Positions 19,172 to 27,958 of a DNA stretch of 64,000 bases are shown here, piece by piece (the stretch's first letter is position 1; each line of letters starts with the position of its first letter). The stretch is from NCBI GenBank assembly GCA_041396585.1, contig JAWKYG010000005.1:62001-126000 (forward strand), in the 5' to 3' direction. The position numbers were made by a program, and so were the translations under genes. The notes under the pieces are model-generated. The model had not been told where the DNA came from. It did not search any database and saw only the letters and a program-made list of their open reading frames with translations. Source of the DNA: JAUIAI01 sp041396585 (lineage in GTDB: Bacteria > Pseudomonadota > Gammaproteobacteria > Burkholderiales > Burkholderiaceae_E).

Positions 19172-20362
19172 TCATTGCGCGGCCGCCAGCAGCGCCTCGA
19201 TCTCCTGCACATCGCCGATCGGCCGCGGGTTGGAGCGAACCCAGAGGTTCTGCAGTGCGCCTTCGGCGATCCGGCGATGCTGGGCCGGGTCGACACCCTG
19301 GCTCGACAAAGTGCCCGGCAACTGCAGCGCCTCGACCAGCCCGGCAACCAGGTTCGCGGCATCTTCCGCATGTACTGCCCTGTCGCTGGTGTTCATGGCC
19401 TGGGCAACGACTGCCTGCTGCTCACGGGTATGGTCGAGGTTGAAGCGCATCACATGCGGCAACATGATGCAGGACGTGTAGCCGTGGGGGATGCCGGCGA
19501 CCGCCCCCAGACTGTGGCCGATTCCGTGGCTGGCGCCGTAAGGCACGCGCAGGATGCCCAGGCCGGCCAGCCAGGCCGCCTGCTGGCATGCCAGGCGGGC
19601 TGGCAGATCATCCGGGTCGGCCAGCGTGCGTGGCAGCGCCCGCGCAAAGAGCCGTAGAGCCTGCACACAGGTGGCATGGATCAGCGGCGAGTGCTGCACC
19701 GAGCAGATTCCCTCGACGGCATGGTCGACGCCGCGAATCCCCGTGGACAACCAGAGCGCCTGCGGGGTGTGGCGGGTGATGCCGGGATCCAGGATGACAG
19801 TCGCAGCGCCGATCAGGCGGCCCGCGTAGCCATCCTTGATGCCACGGGCGCGATCGGTGCATCCGCCGAAGTCGGAAAACTCCGCCGCACCCAAGGTGGT
19901 GCTGACCACGATCTGGCGAAACGGCGCCGGTCGGATGACGGGTGTGCGCCGGCTGCCATCGGGATTGATCCCCAGGTGATATTCCGACAACCGGGATGCC
20001 TCATGAACATCGTGGGCGACGGCGATCTGCATCACCTTGACCGTGTCGATCGCAGTGCCGCCGCCAACGGTGACCACCAGATCCGGGTGGCATGCACGCG
20101 CCACATCCGCAGCGGCGATCACGCTCTCTCTGGGCGTGTGTTCGATGCATTCGTCGAAAGTGGCGACATGCCGGTCACCGAGCGCGGTTCGAATCTCGTC
20201 CACGGCCGGGGTCTTGCGATTGAGGGTGCGGCTGGTCACGATCATGACCCGCCGTGCGCCGCGCCGTTCGCATTCCTCGGGCACCGCCTCGGCTGCCGGC
20301 TTGCCCCAGATGACACGGTCTTGGGCAAGATATTCATGCATTCCCACGGCCACGGCAGTCAT
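19172..20362 (-). CDS. Iron-containing alcohol dehydrogenase family protein
   Basis: 396 residues, group III Fe-ADH fold (also found in maleylacetate reductase and butanol dehydrogenase). Nucleotide-binding TVGGGTAIDTVKVMQ is near the middle of the N-terminal domain; metal-ligand positions occur in GIRGVDHAVEGICS and ASHGIGHSLGA. The TLGAAEFSDFGGCTD loop is conserved in the maleylacetate-reductase-like branch. The substrate is uncertain. Start ATG 20362 follows CAGGAGACCAG; the upstream in-frame extension is rejected. It is divergent from the DUF429 gene. Confidence 0.88.
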   Translation of the reverse strand: MTAVAVGMHEYLAQDRVIWGKPAAEAVPEECERRGARRVMIVTSRTLNRKTPAVDEIRTALGDRHVATFDECIEHTPRESVIAAADVARACHPDLVVTVGGGTAIDTVKVMQIAVAHDVHEASRLSEYHLGINPDGSRRTPVIRPAPFRQIVVSTTLGAAEFSDFGGCTDRARGIKDGYAGRLIGAATVILDPGITRHTPQALWLSTGIRGVDHAVEGICSVQHSPLIHATCVQALRLFARALPRTLADPDDLPARLACQQAAWLAGLGILRVPYGASHGIGHSLGAVAGIPHGYTSCIMLPHVMRFNLDHTREQQAVVAQAMNTSDRAVHAEDAANLVAGLVEALQLPGTLSSQGVDPAQHRRIAEGALQNLWVRSNPRPIGDVQEIEALLAAAQ

Positions 20363-20382
20363 GATGCTGGTCTCCTGTTCTG

Positions 20383-21249
20383 ATGGCAGTAATCTCAATG
20401 ACGCAATCATCGCAGACTGATCACCGTGACCCTGCGCGTTGGCGGTTGATCGGGGTGGACTTTACCTCCAGCCCCAGCCGGCGCAAGCCGATCATGATTG
20501 CCCGGATGCGTTTCGGACCGAAGCATCTGAGCCTCGAAGCGATCGAAGCGCTCAGCGACTTCGATGCCTTCGATGCGCTTGTGCGCCGACCGGGGCCGTG
20601 GATCGCAGGCTTCGATATGCCCTTCGGATTGCCACGCGAGTTCGTGCTGGAACAGGGCTGGCCGACCGATTGGGCCCGGTGCATGACGCGTTATGCGCAA
20701 ACCGACCGGGCACGGTTGCGCGAGCTCTTTCGGGCCTACTGCGATGCGCGCCCGCCCGGACAGAAGTTCGCCCATCGCCGCACCGATCTGACAGCCGGCT
20801 CCAGCCCGTCGATGAAGTGGGTCAATCCACCGGTAGCCTGGATGATGCAGGCCGGCGTGCCGCGGCTGCGCGCCGCCGGGCTCCATCTTCCCGGTTTGCT
20901 CGAGGGCGATCCGGACCGGGTCGGCGTGGAGGCGTACCCCGGCATGCTCGCCCGTGCCATCACGCGCGCCTCCTACAAGAGCGATGCCCGGGCCGGGGCC
21001 ACCGCGGCCAGGCACGCGGCACGCGAGCTGATCCTGTCCTCGGTCATGAGCGGGCAGCATCCCGAAGGCAGCGCGGTCAGGATCGATGGCGAACTGTGCC
21101 ATCGGATACTCGCAGACGCCCGCGGTGACATGCTCGATGCGCTGCTCTGCGCGCTGCAGGCCGCATGGGCTGCCCGGCGTGCTGCGGCGCAGTTCGGATG
21201 CCCTGAGAATCACGACCCGCTCGAGGGCTGGATCGCTACCGCCGATTGA
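20383..21249 (+). CDS. DUF429 domain-containing protein
   Basis: 288 residues with the DUF429 hallmarks: IGVDFTSSPSRRKP near the N-terminus (an RNase H-like fold is proposed for the family) and AGFDMPFGLPREFVL, then the VEAYPGMLAR segment. The biochemical role is unknown. Start could be ATG 20383 or 20398; neither has a clear ribosome binding site. Only 20 nt separate it from the divergent Fe-ADH start, so the promoters overlap or one is internal. Confidence 0.8.
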   Translation: MAVISMTQSSQTDHRDPARWRLIGVDFTSSPSRRKPIMIARMRFGPKHLSLEAIEALSDFDAFDALVRRPGPWIAGFDMPFGLPREFVLEQGWPTDWARCMTRYAQTDRARLRELFRAYCDARPPGQKFAHRRTDLTAGSSPSMKWVNPPVAWMMQAGVPRLRAAGLHLPGLLEGDPDRVGVEAYPGMLARAITRASYKSDARAGATAARHAARELILSSVMSGQHPEGSAVRIDGELCHRILADARGDMLDALLCALQAAWAARRAAAQFGCPENHDPLEGWIATAD

Positions 21250-21427
21250 CGGCCGGTTCTTGCCATTCGTGAAATCGTTCCGCCTTAGAGGGCCGTTTTG
21301 CCCCCGGATGTCCAAAGTTCCGACATCTGTGCGCTGGTTCACGCGAAGATGCGCACATTACTGTCACGCTTGTCGACACGGAGGCAATCACGGCGAAGGC
21401 TTTACGGCCTGGCCCGAGGAGCGACCG

Positions 21428-21787
21428 ATGCGAAAGGCATTTCTGAATCTTGTAGTCACCCTGATGGGCGCGGCCGGCATGCACACTGCCATGGCCGAAG
21501 AAGCGATCAGCTTCTCGCTGGCCACTGAGCGTGTCGGGCCGGCCCTGCGGCCCGTCACCGCAACCCCACTCGATCCGACGTCTCCGGCGGCAGAGTCACT
21601 GTTCGGCGGACAGCATTTTTCGGCGGGCCGGGTCGCGCTGGACATCGTGATCAACGGCTGGCGCGCCCAGGTCGATGATGAGCCGCGCCTGGGACGCAAT
21701 CTGTTCGATGCCCAGAAGCCGCGTTCGCGCTGGCGCCTGCGTGCCTCGACCCGCAGCCTGATGCTGCGCTACGAAATCGTCTTCTAG
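21428..21787 (+). CDS. Small exported protein of unknown function
   Basis: 119 residues with a signal peptide (MRKAFLNLVVTLMGAAGM, then HTAMA before EEAISFSL). The mature part is about 96 residues, basic towards the end, with beta-like segments and no Cys. ATG 21428 is well placed behind GAGGAG. No recognised family. It follows DUF429 by 178 nt, a gap that contains a small hairpin (GATGTC/GACATC near 21308-21336) but nothing else clear. Confidence 0.65.
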   Translation: MRKAFLNLVVTLMGAAGMHTAMAEEAISFSLATERVGPALRPVTATPLDPTSPAAESLFGGQHFSAGRVALDIVINGWRAQVDDEPRLGRNLFDAQKPRSRWRLRASTRSLMLRYEIVF

Positions 21788-22032
21788 GCCCATCGTTCAT
21801 TCGAACGGCGGACGCTCGGACTCCGCAGTCGGCGCGCCGATCCGCCTGCGTCCCGGCGCGGGCCTCGTCCGGTGACGATCGGCCCGCACGAATGCGTCGC
21901 CGGCAAACTCTTCCAGATGGGATTCTCTCACGCACCTGTCGGCCACCTCGTGCCGCCTGGCGCGAGCATGATGCGCTCCGGTCAATTGTCGAATAGAGTG
22001 GCCATCACTACTTACTTCAATGAAATGAACGC

Positions 22033-23841
22033 GTGGCGAATAAGCCTGCAACTGGGGAAGCCGGGACATCCGGTTTGCGGACGGACGCGACGTCCGCCGC
22101 CAGCTTGCGCGTAGAAGAGGCCGGGAACGACAAGGCCACCCCCGGGCGAGCGTCGGCCGGTGTCTGCCAGATCATGTCGCTCAAGGCCAGCGCGATCGCC
22201 TTGTTCGGCTTTGTTGCCGCGGTCTTCGTTGCCAGGCTTCCGGGCATGCCGGCCATCCACATCCATCCGGTCAGCCTGGTTATGATGGGCGCGGTGATCA
22301 TCGTGGTCGGCGCATTCGGCGGTTTTGTTTCGATGCTCGGTCTGCGCCGCCGGATCGGTCAGGTCTCGAGCATGCTCGCGCAGGCCGAGGCAGGCAACTA
22401 CGCGGCACGAATCAGTGTCCGCCGTCGCGACGAGATCGGCCTGCTGGCCGAGCGGGCCAACGGGGTCAGTGCGAACGCGGAGCAACGCGAGAAGCACATG
22501 ACGACCTCGGCGATGACCGACTCGCTCACCGGCCTGCCCAATCGCGCACTGCTCTCGAACCGGCTCGATCAGATGATCGCCAAGGCCGGCCGCGAGGCCG
22601 GGCAGTTCGCAGTGGCGGTGATCGATCTCGATCGGTTCAAGTGGGTCAATGACACGCTCGGTCATGCTGCCGGCGATTTCTTGCTCAAAGAGGTGGCTCG
22701 CCGTCTGCGCAGCGCGGTCCGTGGCAGTGACACGGTCGCCAGGCTCGGCGGCGATGAGTTCGTTCTTCTGATCAATGGCGGTCTGAGCCAGGCACGCATC
22801 GTGGCAGATCATCTCTTGCAGGCGATGAAAGTGCCGGTGCAGCTTCAGGATCAGGGCGTCGATGTCTCGCTGAGCATCGGCATCGCCGTCTTCCCCGAGC
22901 ATGGCGACAATGCGCTGACCCTGATGCGCCATGCAGATACCGCGATGTACGACGCCAAGCGCAAGCGCTCCGGCAAGGCCGAGCACAAGCGGGTGGACAA
23001 TGCCAAGGGCGTTCGCGAACGCGAGCAGCTTTCGCTGCTGGGCGAGATGCGCGTGGCACTCGAGAATGGCGACTTCCTGCTCGTCTATCAGCCCAAGCTC
23101 GATCTCAACACCGGGTTGATTTGTGGTGTCGAGGGGCTGATCCGCTGGAAGCATCCGAAGCGCGGGATGATGCCGCCCGGGCAGTTCATCCCCCTGGCGG
23201 AGGAGTCCGGTTTCATGCGCGAACTCACGCCGTGGGTGGTTCGTGAGGGCGCGCGCTTCGCTGCCCGGCTACGCGATCTGGAGATGAACGTGCGGGTTGC
23301 GGTCAATGTCTCGACGATGGATCTCGAGGATGGCGGATTTGCGGTCGCCGTTCAGGACATCATTCGTTCGATGGCGCTCGAGCCGGGTCGTCTCGGCCTG
23401 GAGATCACCGAGACCGGCGTTCTCAGCGAGACCGAGGCCGCATTGCGTAACCTGGGGCGGATATCCTCCTTCGGCGTCAAGCTCTCCGTGGACGATTTCG
23501 GCACCGGTTATTCGTCGCTGGCGCAGTTGCAGAAGCTGAAGGTCGACGAGCTGAAGATCGACCGTTCCTTCGTGCACAACATGACCACCAATCGCGGCAA
23601 TGCGACCATCGTCAAATCAACCATCGATCTCGGCCGCAAGCTGGGTCTGAGCGTGGTCGCCGAGGGCGTGGAGAATGCCGGCGAGATGCGCGCATTGGCC
23701 AGCATGGGCTGCGACGAGATCCAGGGCTTCTTCCTGTCCAAGCCGTTGCCGGCCGACGAAGTCATCGACTGGATCCAGACCCGGCACGCGCTGCATGACA
23801 GCTCGCAGGATCAGTATTTCAAGATGCTGCTCGCGGGTTGA
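22033..23841 (+). CDS. GGDEF-EAL protein (c-di-GMP turnover)
   Basis: 602 residues: two membrane helices (about 48-66 and 76-100), a HAMP-like region, a GGDEF domain and an EAL domain. The GGDEF signature is RLGGDEF with an RxxD inhibitory site (RGSD) five residues before it, so cyclase activity with product inhibition is possible. The EAL domain reads EGL in the first motif (VEGLIRWKHPKRG) but keeps EITET, DDFGTGYSSL, KIDRSFV and AEGVE, so phosphodiesterase activity is likely retained. The first codon is uncertain: GTG 22033 or ATG 22174 (just before the first helix); neither has a strong ribosome binding site. Confidence 0.88.
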   Translation: MANKPATGEAGTSGLRTDATSAASLRVEEAGNDKATPGRASAGVCQIMSLKASAIALFGFVAAVFVARLPGMPAIHIHPVSLVMMGAVIIVVGAFGGFVSMLGLRRRIGQVSSMLAQAEAGNYAARISVRRRDEIGLLAERANGVSANAEQREKHMTTSAMTDSLTGLPNRALLSNRLDQMIAKAGREAGQFAVAVIDLDRFKWVNDTLGHAAGDFLLKEVARRLRSAVRGSDTVARLGGDEFVLLINGGLSQARIVADHLLQAMKVPVQLQDQGVDVSLSIGIAVFPEHGDNALTLMRHADTAMYDAKRKRSGKAEHKRVDNAKGVREREQLSLLGEMRVALENGDFLLVYQPKLDLNTGLICGVEGLIRWKHPKRGMMPPGQFIPLAEESGFMRELTPWVVREGARFAARLRDLEMNVRVAVNVSTMDLEDGGFAVAVQDIIRSMALEPGRLGLEITETGVLSETEAALRNLGRISSFGVKLSVDDFGTGYSSLAQLQKLKVDELKIDRSFVHNMTTNRGNATIVKSTIDLGRKLGLSVVAEGVENAGEMRALASMGCDEIQGFFLSKPLPADEVIDWIQTRHALHDSSQDQYFKMLLAG

Positions 23842-23892
23842 ACTGCGCCGGCCCCGCGCTAGCCCGGCCGGCGGCTGAAGCAATGGCGTCGG

Positions 23893-24651
23893 TCAGCCAC
23901 GCAATGCACGCACGATGGCCTCTCCGCCGCTGCGCACCAGCATCGCATCGACGCCCATGACGACATAGTCGTAGCCCTCGTTCTTCAGGGCGGCGGCCAT
24001 CTCGACACTGGTACAGAAGGCGCCGATCATCTTGCCGTGACTGCGGGCAGCGTCATGGATTCGCCGCATGGTGGATTTCAGCGGATCCGCGTCGAATCGC
24101 GGCGGCAGTGATGCGCCGATTGCCAGCGACAGATCGGCCGGCCCGATGAACAGCCCGTCCAGGCCTTCGACGGCGGCGATCGCATCGAGATTCTCCAGCG
24201 CGCTGGGTGTCTCGATCATGCCGTAGGTCACGATCGTGTCGTTGGCATGCTTGAAATAGTCGGCGCCGCCATAGAGCAGGCCGCGGGTCGGGCCGAACGA
24301 GCGCGTGCCCTTGGGCGGGTAGCGACAGGCGCTCACGAAGCGGGCCGCCTCCTCGGCGTTGTCGATCATCGGGCAGATCAGTGCATAGGCGCCCGCGTCG
24401 AGCAGCTTGTTGATCTCGAAAACGTTATTGCCCGAGACCCTGGCCATGGGCATGGCCGGCGTTGCCGACAGCGCGATCAGCGCACCGACGGCCTGATCGA
24501 TGTAGAGCGGGCCGTGTTGCAGATCGACCGTCACCGTGTCGTAGCCGGCATGGCCGAGCATCTCGGCCGAATAGGGGTGGCCAATCGCGATCCAGCCACC
24601 GATGGCGGTTTCGCCGGCCGCGGTCATCTGTCTCAGTTTGTTCTCTCGCAC
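23893..24651 (-). CDS. HpcH/HpaI aldolase family protein
   Basis: 252 residues, the usual length for class II pyruvate-type aldolases such as 2,4-dihydroxyhept-2-ene-1,7-dioate aldolase. Motifs are VDLQHGPLYIDQ (catalytic His region; the usual Glu is Gln), MIDNAEEAARFVSACRYPP, MIETPSALENLD (metal-binding Glu) and GPADLSLAIG (metal-binding Asp). The start is GTG 24651 with AGGACAG just upstream; a longer in-frame extension to 24780 is low-complexity and rejected. It cleaves or forms a 2-oxo-3-deoxy acid; the exact substrate is unknown. Confidence 0.87.
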   Translation of the reverse strand: MRENKLRQMTAAGETAIGGWIAIGHPYSAEMLGHAGYDTVTVDLQHGPLYIDQAVGALIALSATPAMPMARVSGNNVFEINKLLDAGAYALICPMIDNAEEAARFVSACRYPPKGTRSFGPTRGLLYGGADYFKHANDTIVTYGMIETPSALENLDAIAAVEGLDGLFIGPADLSLAIGASLPPRFDADPLKSTMRRIHDAARSHGKMIGAFCTSVEMAAALKNEGYDYVVMGVDAMLVRSGGEAIVRALRG

Positions 24652-24907
24652 GGGCTGTCCTGTTGCAGGGGGATTCGAAGGTTCGGTTGCGCCACCGGTT
24701 TGTCGGCCCTTGAAGGACTCCACCAGGCCTCGGGTCCGGCGGCGCTCGGCGCGGCGCTCGCCGCGCCTGCCCGGGATCATATCGGGCCGGCGCAGACCCG
24801 CCTATCCGGGCCGGGGATGCATCGACGCAGCGGAGGGGCTGTCGGGCAGCACGGCCGAGGAGGGGGGCTCAGTCGATGTATCGCCACTGAGCGTGAATGG
24901 ATCGCAC

Positions 24908-24936
24908 TTGACATCTGCGGCCGCTTGCGTAATAGT
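24908..24936 (+). promoter_or_regulatory. Sigma70-type promoter of the TetR/beta-oxidation operon
   Basis: A consensus -35 TTGACA at 24908-24913 and a -10-like AATAGT at 24931-24936 (17-nt spacing; TAATAG with 16 nt is the alternative). The transcript would start at about 24943, inside the adjacent palindrome. The rest of the 309-nt gap (24652-24960) shows no gene. Confidence 0.7.
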
Positions 24937-24948
24937 ACGAACGTTCGT
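24937..24948. promoter_or_regulatory. Palindromic operator for the TetR regulator
   Basis: ACGAACGTTCGT is a perfect 12-bp palindrome 12 nt before the TetR gene start. It overlaps the predicted transcription start, immediately downstream of the -10. This geometry is classic for TetR-type autorepression. GAACGTTC-type half sites are usual for this family. Confidence 0.75.
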
Positions 24949-24960
24949 TTATAGAGTGCT

Positions 24961-25662
24961 ATGTCCGCAGCCGCGTCAAAACCCAGCAAGACCCGCGCCC
25001 GCAAGGGCAGCCAGACCCGTTCGGCCATCGTCGCTGCGGCCATCGCGCAGGCCGCCGCCAAGGGGCTTGAGGGCCTGACCATCGGCTCGCTCGCCGAGCT
25101 GACCGGAATGTCCAAGAGCGGGCTGTTCGCACATTTCGGCTCTCGTGAGGAACTGCAACTGGCCGTGCTTGCCGCCTATGAAGAGCGATTCGCCGCCAGC
25201 GTGCTGATTCCTGCCCTGGCCTCGCCGCGGGGTGTGCACAGACTGCGCAGCATCTTTGCCAAGTGGGTCCAGCACACAGCCGACACCTCGGAATCGGGTT
25301 GCATCCTGATGTCTGCGGCCTCGGAATACGACGATCAACCGGGCCCGCTGCGCGATGCCCTGGTGGAAATGGTGCTGCGTTGGAAGGGCGAACTGGCTCG
25401 CGCGACCCAGCAGGCAATCGAGACTGGCGAATTGCGCGCCGATCTCGATATCGCGGCATTCATCTTCGATATTTACGGAATCATGCTGGCGCTTCATCAC
25501 GACGCGCGTCTGTTGCGCAGCCATGACAGCCGTGAGCGAGCGCAGGCGTCATTCGAGCGGCTGCTTGCGCACGCCGCGCCCACCCCTCGCTCTGCCGGTC
25601 TGCCGGTGGGGCGGGAACTGAAACCGTCGCGGCCGGGCGCCGGCGCGACAACCACGGATTGA
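24961..25662 (+). CDS. TetR-family transcriptional regulator
   Basis: 233 residues. The N-terminal TetR HTH (TIGSLAELTGMSKSGLFAHF) spans about residues 20-65; the C-terminal ligand domain resembles that of TetR regulators in fatty-acid operons. The last about 25 residues are Pro/Arg-rich and probably disordered. It is followed 13 nt later by the acyl-CoA dehydrogenase gene. Together with the operator at 24937 this suggests a repressor released by an acyl-CoA or fatty acid; the ligand is inference. Confidence 0.9.
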   Translation: MSAAASKPSKTRARKGSQTRSAIVAAAIAQAAAKGLEGLTIGSLAELTGMSKSGLFAHFGSREELQLAVLAAYEERFAASVLIPALASPRGVHRLRSIFAKWVQHTADTSESGCILMSAASEYDDQPGPLRDALVEMVLRWKGELARATQQAIETGELRADLDIAAFIFDIYGIMLALHHDARLLRSHDSRERAQASFERLLAHAAPTPRSAGLPVGRELKPSRPGAGATTTD

Positions 25663-25675
25663 TCCTCAGGAGTCC

Positions 25676-27466
25676 ATGATGGCCACCTACCTTCCCCCGC
25701 TTCGCGACATGCAGTTCGTGTTGCACGAGTTGCTCGGTGTCGAGCCCGCGCTCAGCGAGATGCCTGCGCATGCAGAGGTCAATCGCGACCTCATCGATCA
25801 GGTGATCGAAGAGGGCGGCAAGTTCTGCAGCGAGGTGATCTTTCCGCTGAACCGACCGTCCGACGAGCAGGGTTGCCGCCACGAGGGCAATGGCGTGGTG
25901 CGCGCGCCCGACGGTTTCGCCGATGCCTATCGCCAGTACTGTGAGGCCGGCTGGCCCACGCTGACCTGCGATCCGGATTTCGGCGGTCAGGGAATGCCGC
26001 ACGTGGTCGGCATGGCGATGCAGGAGATGCTCAATTCGGCCAGTCAGGCCTGGACCATGTATCCGGGCCTCTCGCATGGCGCCTATGAGTGTCTGCATGC
26101 CCATGGCACCGACGCGCTCAAAGAGACTTACCTGCCCCGACTGGTCAGTGGCGAATGGACTGGCACGATGTGCCTGACCGAGCCCCATTGCGGCACCGAT
26201 CTTGGCTTGCTGCGCACGCGCGGCGAGCCGCAGGTAGACGGCAGCTACAAGATCACCGGCAACAAGATCTTCATATCCGCGGGCGAGCACGACATGGCCG
26301 AGAACATCGTCCATCTGGTGCTGGCCCGGCTGCCCGACGCGCCCTCGGGCACCAAGGGGATCTCGCTGTTCGTGGTGCCCAAGTTCCTGCCCGATGCAAG
26401 TGGCGGGGTTGGCGAGCGCAATGCGCTGCAGTGCTCGCGCATCGAGGAGAAGATGGGCATTCATGCCAATGCCACCTGCGTCATGGACTTCGAAGGGGCC
26501 ACCGGGTGGCTGGTCGGCGAGCCCAATCGTGGTTTGAACGCGATGTTCGTGATGATGAATGCGGCGCGCATTGGTGTTGGCCTGCAGTCTCTGGGTCTGA
26601 TGGAGGTTGCCTATCAGAACTCGGTCACCTATGCGCGCGACCGGCTGCAGATGCGCTCGCTGACCGGGCCCAAGGCGCCGGACAAGGCCGCCGATCCGAT
26701 CATCGTGCATCCGGATGTGCGGCGCATGCTGCTCACCCAGCGTGCCTGGGTGGAAGGCTGCCGGGCCTTCGCCTACTGGCTGGCGCTGCAGTCCGACGTG
26801 GCGCAGAACCATGCCGATGCCCAGGAGCGCGAGCGCGCCGAAGGCATGCTGGGTCTGCTCACCCCGGTGGTCAAAGCCTTCCTCACCGACAACGGTTTTG
26901 CGGCCACCAACATGGCGATGCAGGTGTATGGCGGCCATGGCTTCATTCGCGAATGGGGCATGGAGCAGTATGTCCGTGATGCCCGCATCAACATGATCTA
27001 CGAGGGCACCAACGGCATTCAGGCGCTCGATCTTCTGGGGCGAAAGGTGCTTTCGGATGGCGGCGCGCGGTTGCGTCAGTTCGGCCAGATGGTGCGTGAT
27101 CTGGTCGAGGAGCAGGGCACCGACGAGGACATGGCCGAGTTCATCAATCCGCTTGCGGATCTGGCCGGCAAGTTCGAGAAGTTCTCGATGGAAATCGGCA
27201 TGAAGGCCATGGGCAATGCCGACGAGGTCGGCGCGGCCTCGGTGGACTTCCTGCGCGTGCTCGGGCATCTTGTGCTGGGTTACTTCTGGGCGCGCATGGC
27301 CCGGGTGGCGCTGGACAAGGCCGCAAGCGGCGATCGCTTCTACGAGGCCAAACTGGCAGTCGCGCGCTTCTATTTCGCACGGCTGATGCCCGAGACCGCT
27401 GCATTGATGCGCTCGGCGCGTTCCGGCGCGGCCAATCTCATGGCACTCGATGCGGAGCTCTTCTGA
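25676..27466 (+). CDS. Acyl-CoA dehydrogenase, long form (about 600 residues)
   Basis: 596 residues, first oxidative step of fatty-acid beta-oxidation (FAD-dependent trans-2-enoyl-CoA formation). It belongs to the longer acyl-CoA dehydrogenase branch that has an extra C-terminal domain and includes DmdC-like enzymes. Visible features are MCLTEPHCGTDLG and TGNKIFISAGEHD (flavin and substrate region), and YEGTNGIQALDLLGRK, which carries the catalytic Glu. Two consecutive ATG codons start the gene behind CAGGAG. The stop overlaps the DUF2147 start by 1 nt. It is the second gene of the TetR operon. Confidence 0.92.
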   Translation: MMATYLPPLRDMQFVLHELLGVEPALSEMPAHAEVNRDLIDQVIEEGGKFCSEVIFPLNRPSDEQGCRHEGNGVVRAPDGFADAYRQYCEAGWPTLTCDPDFGGQGMPHVVGMAMQEMLNSASQAWTMYPGLSHGAYECLHAHGTDALKETYLPRLVSGEWTGTMCLTEPHCGTDLGLLRTRGEPQVDGSYKITGNKIFISAGEHDMAENIVHLVLARLPDAPSGTKGISLFVVPKFLPDASGGVGERNALQCSRIEEKMGIHANATCVMDFEGATGWLVGEPNRGLNAMFVMMNAARIGVGLQSLGLMEVAYQNSVTYARDRLQMRSLTGPKAPDKAADPIIVHPDVRRMLLTQRAWVEGCRAFAYWLALQSDVAQNHADAQERERAEGMLGLLTPVVKAFLTDNGFAATNMAMQVYGGHGFIREWGMEQYVRDARINMIYEGTNGIQALDLLGRKVLSDGGARLRQFGQMVRDLVEEQGTDEDMAEFINPLADLAGKFEKFSMEIGMKAMGNADEVGAASVDFLRVLGHLVLGYFWARMARVALDKAASGDRFYEAKLAVARFYFARLMPETAALMRSARSGAANLMALDAELF

Positions 27467-27933
27467 TGAAACAGGCCATCTATCGGCAGACACGCCGACT
27501 CGCGGTTGCCGTGCTCGCCGCGCTGGCATTCGGTGTGGCGTGGCCGGCGCTCGCCCAGGGCGCGAGCCCGGAAGGGTTGTGGCGCACGATCGACGACGAA
27601 ACCGGCGCCGCGAAATCTCTGGTGCGCATCAGCCGCGAGGGCGACGCCCTGGTGGGCGCGGTCGAGCAGATTCTCACCCCGGGCAAGGAGAATGCGCTTT
27701 GCGAAGCGTGCGAAGGTGAGCGGCACGGCAAGCCGGTGCTCGGAATGCGGATTCTCTGGGACGTGGTGCAACAGGGCGACGAGTACGGTGGTGGTCGCAT
27801 CCTCGATCCGGCCAATGGCAAGACCTACAAGGTCAAGCTCTGGCTGGGTGACGATCCGAACACCTTGACGGTGCGCGGCTACATCGGTCTGCCCCTGCTG
27901 GGTCGCTCGCAGACCTGGCAGCGTGTGCAGTGA
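27466..27933 (+). CDS. DUF2147 exported protein
   Basis: 155 residues with a signal peptide (residues about 1-31, ending AWPALAQG). The mature DUF2147 domain has EGLWRTIDDETGAAKSLVRI, GMRILWDV, GRILDPANGKTYKVKLWL and GYIGLPLLGRSQTW, the family's conserved blocks, plus two Cys. The function is unknown. DUF2147 genes are often placed between an acyl-CoA dehydrogenase and beta-oxidation genes, as here. Confidence 0.88.
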   Translation: MKQAIYRQTRRLAVAVLAALAFGVAWPALAQGASPEGLWRTIDDETGAAKSLVRISREGDALVGAVEQILTPGKENALCEACEGERHGKPVLGMRILWDVVQQGDEYGGGRILDPANGKTYKVKLWLGDDPNTLTVRGYIGLPLLGRSQTWQRVQ

Positions 27934-27958
27934 TCGACTGCTTGGAAGGAATGAAGAC

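Noticed and set aside
25481..27529. 682-residue open frame on the reverse strand over the acyl-CoA dehydrogenase
   Set aside because: Shadow of a real, well-supported gene on the other strand; low-complexity, His/Arg/Gln-rich translation typical of high-GC antisense frames.
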